Source: Streptomyces fildesensis (GTDB lineage: Bacteria; Actinomycetota; Actinomycetes; Streptomycetales; Streptomycetaceae). Taken from it: a DNA stretch of 64,000 bases. The stretch covers positions 88,216 to 152,215 of the forward strand of contig NZ_JAAIKO010000013.1 in NCBI RefSeq assembly GCF_016107395.1, read 5' to 3'. The position numbers and the translations under genes were made by a program. Position 1 is the first letter of the stretch, and every line of letters begins with the position of its first letter. Shown here piece after piece: positions 60,476-64,000 of the stretch. The notes below the pieces were generated by a model. That model did not search any database, was not told the DNA's origin, and worked only from the letters and a program-made list of their open reading frames with translations.

Positions 60476-61311
60476 ACGCGCACCCGTCGCCCGCCGGCAC
60501 CCTCCCCCGAACTCCGTCCGGGGGGACCCCCAAGGACCCTTCCGAGGCAACGTCCGAGCGGGCTCCCCGCGCCTTCTCTCTCCTGCGCACCCTCGCCACC
60601 GCCCGCCGGGTCCTGCGCCAGCTCGGCCACGACCGCCGCACCATCGCCCTGATGCTGGTCGTCCCCTGCCTGCTGCTCGCGGTCCTGAGCTGGGTCTACG
60701 ACGGCAAGCAGCACACCTTCGACCAGGTCGGAGCATCGCTCCTCGGCATCTTCCCGCTCATCCTGATGTTCCTGGTCACCTCGATCGCGACCCTCCGCGA
60801 ACGCACCTCCGGCACGCTGGAGCGGCTGCTGTCCATGCCGCTGGGCAAGGCCGACCTGCTCGGCGGCTACGCCCTCGCCTTCGGCGGCGTCGCCGTCGTC
60901 CAGGCGTGCCTCGCCACCGGGCTCGCCGTCTGGGGGCTGGGCCTGGACGTCGTCGGCTCGCCCTGGCTGCTCCTCGTCATCGCCCTCGCCGACGCGTTCC
61001 TGGGCATCGCCCTCGGCCTCTTCGTCAGCGCGTTCGCGGCCAGCGAGTTCCAGGCCGTCCAGTTCATGCCGGCCGTGCTCCTCCCGCAGCTGCTGATGTG
61101 CGGACTCCTCGTCCCGCGCGACACCATGCAGCCGGTGCTCGCCGCCGTCTCCGACGTGCTCCCCATGTCGTACGCGGTCGACGGCATGACGCAGGTCGTC
61201 CAGCACACCGGAGTCACCGGCGACTTCGTCCGCGACCTGGCCGTCGTCGCGGCGTGCGCCCTCGTGGCCCTGGCCCTGGGAGCAGCCACCCTCCGCCGCC
61301 GCACGGCCTGA
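60472..61311 (+). CDS. ABC-2-type transporter permease
   Basis: This 279-aa membrane protein has six predicted helices. It has LMLVVPCLLLAVLSWVY near residue 60, ERTSGTLERLLSMPL (the ABC-2 coupling helix region) and DVLPMSYAVDGMTQVV near the end. It pairs with the ATPase whose stop overlaps its ATG. The first 30 residues (TLPRTPSGGTPKDPSEATS) are encoded by a GC-rich, palindromic insert-like stretch and look unrelated to the fold. Confidence 0.92.
   Translation: MNAHPSPAGTLPRTPSGGTPKDPSEATSERAPRAFSLLRTLATARRVLRQLGHDRRTIALMLVVPCLLLAVLSWVYDGKQHTFDQVGASLLGIFPLILMFLVTSIATLRERTSGTLERLLSMPLGKADLLGGYALAFGGVAVVQACLATGLAVWGLGLDVVGSPWLLLVIALADAFLGIALGLFVSAFAASEFQAVQFMPAVLLPQLLMCGLLVPRDTMQPVLAAVSDVLPMSYAVDGMTQVVQHTGVTGDFVRDLAVVAACALVALALGAATLRRRTA
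60501..60535 (+). repeat. palindromic REP-like stretch inside the permease gene
   Basis: TCCCCCG (60503-60509) and CGGGGGGA (60519-60526) form a stem, followed by a GGGG-A-CCCC palindrome. Similar C-run/G-run palindromes are dispersed in Streptomyces genomes. Here it is read in frame as part of the N-terminus. Confidence 0.5.
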
Positions 61312-61393
61312 CGCCGGTCCGCGCGGTCCGACGCCGGGCTGCGCGGTCTGACGCCCGCCGCCCGGCCCGACGCCCGCCGCCCGGCCCGACGCG
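61304..61393 (+). repeat. ~20-bp tandem repeat spanning the permease stop codon
   Basis: CGGYCYGACGCC units start at 61304, 61324, 61344, 61363 and 61382. The first contains the stop codon of the permease gene. Confidence 0.88.
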
Positions 61394-61485
61394 CCCCGTA
61401 CCGGCAGTTGGACCGAAAAGCCGCGGGTGGCGCACGTGGTGCGAGGATGGCCGCGAAAGCCCCCGTACCGCTCGAAGGTGACGCC

Positions 61486-62295
61486 ATGACCCAGAAAGTC
61501 GCCGTACTCGGCACCGGCAAGATCGGTGAGGCCCTCCTCTCCGGCATGATCCGGGCCGGCTGGTCGCCCGACGACCTGCTCGTCACCGCGCGGCGCCCGG
61601 AGCGGGCGGAGGAGCTGCGGACCCGGTACGGCGTCGAGGCCGTCAGCAACGCGGAGGCGGCGAAGGCCGCCGACACCCTCATCCTCGCCGCGAAGCCGCA
61701 GGACATGGGTGCCCTCCTCGACGAGCTGGCGCCGCACGTCGCCGCCGACCGCCTCGTCATCAGCGCCGCCGCCGGCATCCCGACCGCGTTCTTCGAGGAG
61801 CGGCTGACGGAGGGCCTCGCGGTCGTCCGCGTCATGCCGAACACCCCGGTGCTGGTCGACGAGGGCATGTCCGTCATCTCCGCGGGCAGCCACGCCACCG
61901 AGGCGCACCTCGTCCGCACCGAGGACATCTTCAAGCCGGTCGGCAAGACGCTGCGCGTCCCCGAGAAGCATCAGGACGCCGCCACCGCGCTGTCCGGCTC
62001 GGGCCCCGCGTACTTCTACTACCTGGTCGAGGCGATGACCGACGCCGGCATCCTCCTCGGCCTGCCGCGCGCCCAGGCGCACGACCTGATCGTCCAGTCG
62101 GCGATCGGCGCGGCCGTGATGCTGCGCGACAGCGGCGAGCACCCGGTGAAGCTCCGTGAGGCGGTGACCTCACCGGCCGGCACCACCATCAGCGCTATCC
62201 GGGAGCTGGAGAACCACGGGGTGCGGGCCGCGCTGATCGCCGCCCTCGAAGCGGCCCGCGACCGCAGCCGCGAGCTGGCTTCCGGCAACGGCTGA
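61486..62295 (+). CDS. proC: pyrroline-5-carboxylate reductase
   Basis: This 269-aa enzyme makes proline from pyrroline-5-carboxylate with NAD(P)H. The Rossmann start KVAVLGTGKIGEALLSGM, VVRVMPNTPVLVDEGMSVIS and the active-site helix ALSGSGPAYFYYLVEAMTDAGILLGLPR are diagnostic. The C-terminal signature LREAVTSPAGTTISAIRELENHGVRAALI is also diagnostic. GAAGGTG precedes the ATG. It converges with trpS across a terminator. Confidence 0.97.
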   Translation: MTQKVAVLGTGKIGEALLSGMIRAGWSPDDLLVTARRPERAEELRTRYGVEAVSNAEAAKAADTLILAAKPQDMGALLDELAPHVAADRLVISAAAGIPTAFFEERLTEGLAVVRVMPNTPVLVDEGMSVISAGSHATEAHLVRTEDIFKPVGKTLRVPEKHQDAATALSGSGPAYFYYLVEAMTDAGILLGLPRAQAHDLIVQSAIGAAVMLRDSGEHPVKLREAVTSPAGTTISAIRELENHGVRAALIAALEAARDRSRELASGNG

Positions 62296-62318
62296 GGGCA
62301 GCGGACTCCCAGAGCTTC

Positions 62319-62349
62319 GAAGGGGCGGGCCACCTGAGCCCGCCCCTTC
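62319..62349. terminator. bidirectional terminator between proC and trpS
   Basis: The perfect 12-bp stem GAAGGGGCGGGC (62319-62330) / GCCCGCCCCTTC (62338-62349) has a 7-nt loop and is followed by CTCT on the plus strand. Confidence 0.88.
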
Positions 62350-62352
62350 CTC

Positions 62353-63342
62353 TCACAGCAGCCCGATCGCCCGGTACGCGGCGTCCACCGTCGGCCGCGC
62401 GAGGGTGCGCGCCCGCTCGGCGCCGTCGCGCAGCACCTCGTCGAGAAAGCCGGGATCGGCGCAGAGCGCGGCATGGCGTTCCTGCAACGGCCGCAGGAGT
62501 TCGACGACCGCCTCCGCCACGTCCTTCTTCACCGAGCCGTACGAGTCGTACCCCGCGGCCAGCTCCGCCGGCTCGCCGCCGGTGCAGGCGGCCAGGATCT
62601 CCAGCAGGTTCGCGAGCCCCGGCTGTTCCACCCGGTCGTACTCGACGTCGGACCCGCTGTCCGTCACCGCGCGCATGACCTTCTTGCGGATCACCGCCGG
62701 CTCGTCGAGCAGGGAGATGACCCCGGTCGTCGCGCTCGCGGACTTGCTCATCTTGGAAGCCGGCTCCTGCAGATCCATCACCCGCGCGGCCACCGGCGGG
62801 ACCACGGCACGGGGCACGGTGAACGTGTGCCCGTACCGCTGGTTGAAACGGACCGCCAGATCACGGGACAGCTCGACGTGCTGCGCCTGATCGTCGCCGA
62901 CCGGCACCTCGTCGGTCCGGTACGCCAGGATGTCCGCCGCCATCAGCACCGGATAGGTGAGCAGGGAGACCCGCACCGACTGTTGTTTCGCGGACTTCTC
63001 CTTGTACTGGATCATGCGCCGCAGCTCGCCGTCCGTGGCGGTGCATTCCAGTACGTACGACAGCCGGGTGTGCTCGTCGACGTGGCTCTGCACGAATACC
63101 GTGCACACCTTCGGGTCGAGACCGGCTGCCAGCAGGAGTGTCGCCGTCTGCCGTGTCAGCCGTCGCAGCCGGGCCGGTTCGTGCTCGACGGTGAGGGCGT
63201 GCAGGTCGACGATGCTGAACAGGGCGTCTTCCTGGTGCGGGCTCTGGTGCTGGTCGACCGAGACCCACCGCTGGATGGCCCCGAGGTAGTTCCCCAGGGT
63301 GAGGTGCCCCGACGGTGTCACTCCGCTGAAGATCCGCGTCAT
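62353..63342 (-). CDS. trpS: tryptophanyl-tRNA synthetase (auxiliary, attenuation-controlled type)
   Basis: This 329-aa class I synthetase charges tRNA-Trp. The HIGH-like motif is SGVTPSGHLTLGNYLGAI and the KMSKS motif is in ASKMSKSASATTG. The context matches the S. coelicolor auxiliary, indolmycin-resistant TrpRS (SCO3334), whose expression is induced by Trp limitation through ribosome-mediated attenuation. The leader here carries a peptide with two Trp codons and competing hairpins. Whether this enzyme is resistant cannot be judged from the residues alone. Confidence 0.95.
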   Translation of the reverse strand: MTRIFSGVTPSGHLTLGNYLGAIQRWVSVDQHQSPHQEDALFSIVDLHALTVEHEPARLRRLTRQTATLLLAAGLDPKVCTVFVQSHVDEHTRLSYVLECTATDGELRRMIQYKEKSAKQQSVRVSLLTYPVLMAADILAYRTDEVPVGDDQAQHVELSRDLAVRFNQRYGHTFTVPRAVVPPVAARVMDLQEPASKMSKSASATTGVISLLDEPAVIRKKVMRAVTDSGSDVEYDRVEQPGLANLLEILAACTGGEPAELAAGYDSYGSVKKDVAEAVVELLRPLQERHAALCADPGFLDEVLRDGAERARTLARPTVDAAYRAIGLL

Positions 63343-63408
63343 CTCAGAGACTTCTTCCTTGTCGTGGCCGCCGCGGTCGCCGGCCGGGCGTCAAGGTCGA
63401 GATACGCG

Positions 63409-63433
63409 AACGGCCGCCGAAGCGGCGGCCGTT
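63409..63433 (-). terminator. trpS attenuator terminator hairpin (3:4)
   Basis: The perfect 11-bp stem AACGGCCGCCG / CGGCGGCCGTT has a 3-nt loop. It lies between the leader peptide and trpS. Its first-transcribed arm can instead pair with the GGCGGCC released when a ribosome stalls in the leader peptide. Confidence 0.8.
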
Positions 63434-63455
63434 GGGTGCATGCGCTGCAGGGGTC

Positions 63456-63473
63456 GGCCGCCTTCAGGCGGCC
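63456..63473 (-). promoter_or_regulatory. trpS leader hairpin (1:2) overlapping the leader-peptide end
   Basis: The stem GGCCGCC / GGCGGCC has a 4-nt loop, and one arm is inside the last codons (Trp-Ala-Ala-stop) of the leader peptide. A ribosome stalled at the Trp codons would cover this arm and free the other to form the antiterminator. Confidence 0.75.
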
Positions 63474-63505
63474 CACCAGAGCTGTGTGTGCGCATGCGTC
63501 GTCAT
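63464..63505 (-). CDS. trpS leader peptide with tandem Trp codons
   Basis: The 14-codon frame encodes MTTHAHTQLWWAA and stops. Trp codons 10 and 11 immediately precede the competing hairpins. A TATCCT -10 hexamer (63518-63513) ends 7 nt before the ATG, so the transcript is probably leaderless and translation starts at its first base. This is the classic layout of ribosome-mediated attenuation responding to uncharged tRNA-Trp. Confidence 0.85.
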   Translation of the reverse strand: MTTHAHTQLWWAA

Positions 63506-63512
63506 GGGGCTC

Positions 63513-63518
63513 AGGATA
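63513..63518 (-). promoter_or_regulatory. -10 hexamer of the trpS leader promoter
   Basis: TATCCT on the minus strand sits 7 nt before the leader-peptide ATG. A -35 is not clear; GTGCCA lies at 17-bp spacing. Confidence 0.6.
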
Positions 63519-63579
63519 CCCCCGGGTGGTGTCCTTGGCACGGAGTTGACGAAGGTGGGTCGCGTGCGTAGTGTTCTCC

Positions 63580-64000
63580 GAGTTGCCCGCCGGTGAACGC
63601 CGACGCGAGTCGGTCCCGAGGCAGCCACTCCAGATGACAACCATTCGAACGAACGACGCTCTGTCGTCTTGTTTTCGTGCGCGTTTTCGGAATGGGAACG
63701 GAAAGCAGCCGATTGGATCGGAAGCCGAAGTTCCGCTAAAGTTTCACTCGTCGGAAGGGCTCAACGGCCCTGATGACAAACCCCGCTGACTGGGAGTCAG
63801 GCCCGAAAGGTTCTGATAGAGTCGGAATCGCCGGAAAACGCGAAAGCGAAGAAGGCGAAACCCGCTGACTGGGAATCGGACGCGAAAGCGTCTGATAGAG
63901 TCGGAAACACGAAGGGAAGCCCGGAGGGCGCCGGTGACGGCACCAAAGGAAGCGTCCGTTCCTTGAGAACTCAACAGCGTGCCAAAAGTCAACGCCAGAC
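63580..64000 (+). promoter_or_regulatory. rRNA operon promoter and leader region
   Basis: No gene is present. The region carries tandem rrn-type promoters: TTGGAT (63713-63718) with TAAAGT (63737-63742) at 18-bp spacing, and two TAGAGT -10 boxes at 63817-63822 and 63896-63901. The latter two lie in near-repeats (GCTGACTGGGA ... TCTGATAGAGTCGGAA) 79 bp apart. TTGAGAACTCAACAG (63963-63977) is the boxA-type antitermination sequence of actinobacterial rrn leaders. The 16S gene should start a little beyond the right edge. Confidence 0.88.

Overview
The window is a high-GC, gene-dense stretch of chromosome from a Streptomyces-type actinomycete. The supporting markers are sigE-cseA-cseB-cseC, lsr2, cdgB, msiK, tellurium-resistance (Ter) proteins, RadA-DisA, many GTG starts, many 4-nt ATGA/GTGA couplings, and a typical Streptomyces rrn leader at the right edge. 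The species cannot be named from the sequence.

Left part (0.3-23.2 kb): msiK with a DasR-like site; tRNA-Thr; a gene remnant; an alpha/beta hydrolase; a STAS protein; a MacAB-like export operon (lipoprotein, membrane fusion protein, ATPase, permease) divergent from an OmpR-type two-component pair; TerB; a quinone oxidoreductase behind a perfect MerR-type palindrome; small membrane and hypothetical proteins; a NarL/DesK-type pair; an HbpS/GlcG-like secreted protein; TerD; ArfB; a flavin reductase; the diguanylate cyclase CdgB with a near-consensus BldD box; a second NarL/DesK-type pair; a second quinone oxidoreductase; and a threonine-aldolase-like enzyme.

Middle (23.3-41.9 kb): a translationally coupled cofactor operon (DUF2520 dehydrogenase, panC, nadB, nadC, coaX) for CoA and NAD synthesis, then small regulators (BlaI-type, short N-acetylglutamate synthase), lsr2 and clpC. 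Next is the most interesting locus: a minus-strand pair coding for a trypco2 protein and a 1090-residue trypsin-like protease / NACHT ATPase / leucine-rich-repeat protein, organised like an animal or plant NLR. It fits a predicted NTP-dependent conflict (anti-phage) system. An M23 peptidase and a TetR/MFS efflux pair with mirror-image operators follow.

Right part (41.9-64 kb): the cell-envelope stress operon sigE-cseA-cseB-cseC, mutY, a secreted Gly/Ser-rich protein, radA and disA (c-di-AMP synthesis), a protein that looks like a sigma-factor/anti-sigma/BACON fusion, a Ppx/GppA phosphatase, an isomerase-TetR pair, ilvD, a methyltransferase, an ABC-2 exporter, proC, and trpS preceded by a 13-residue leader peptide with tandem Trp codons and an attenuator. 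The last ~300 bases are tandem rRNA promoters and boxA leading into a 16S gene outside the window.

Non-coding signals stand out: two copies of a ~108-bp hairpin element whose stems differ by compensatory changes, both between convergent genes; an 18-bp element that supplies the stop codon of two unrelated genes; at least six genes whose stop-codon region is tandemly reiterated; and many leaderless start candidates.
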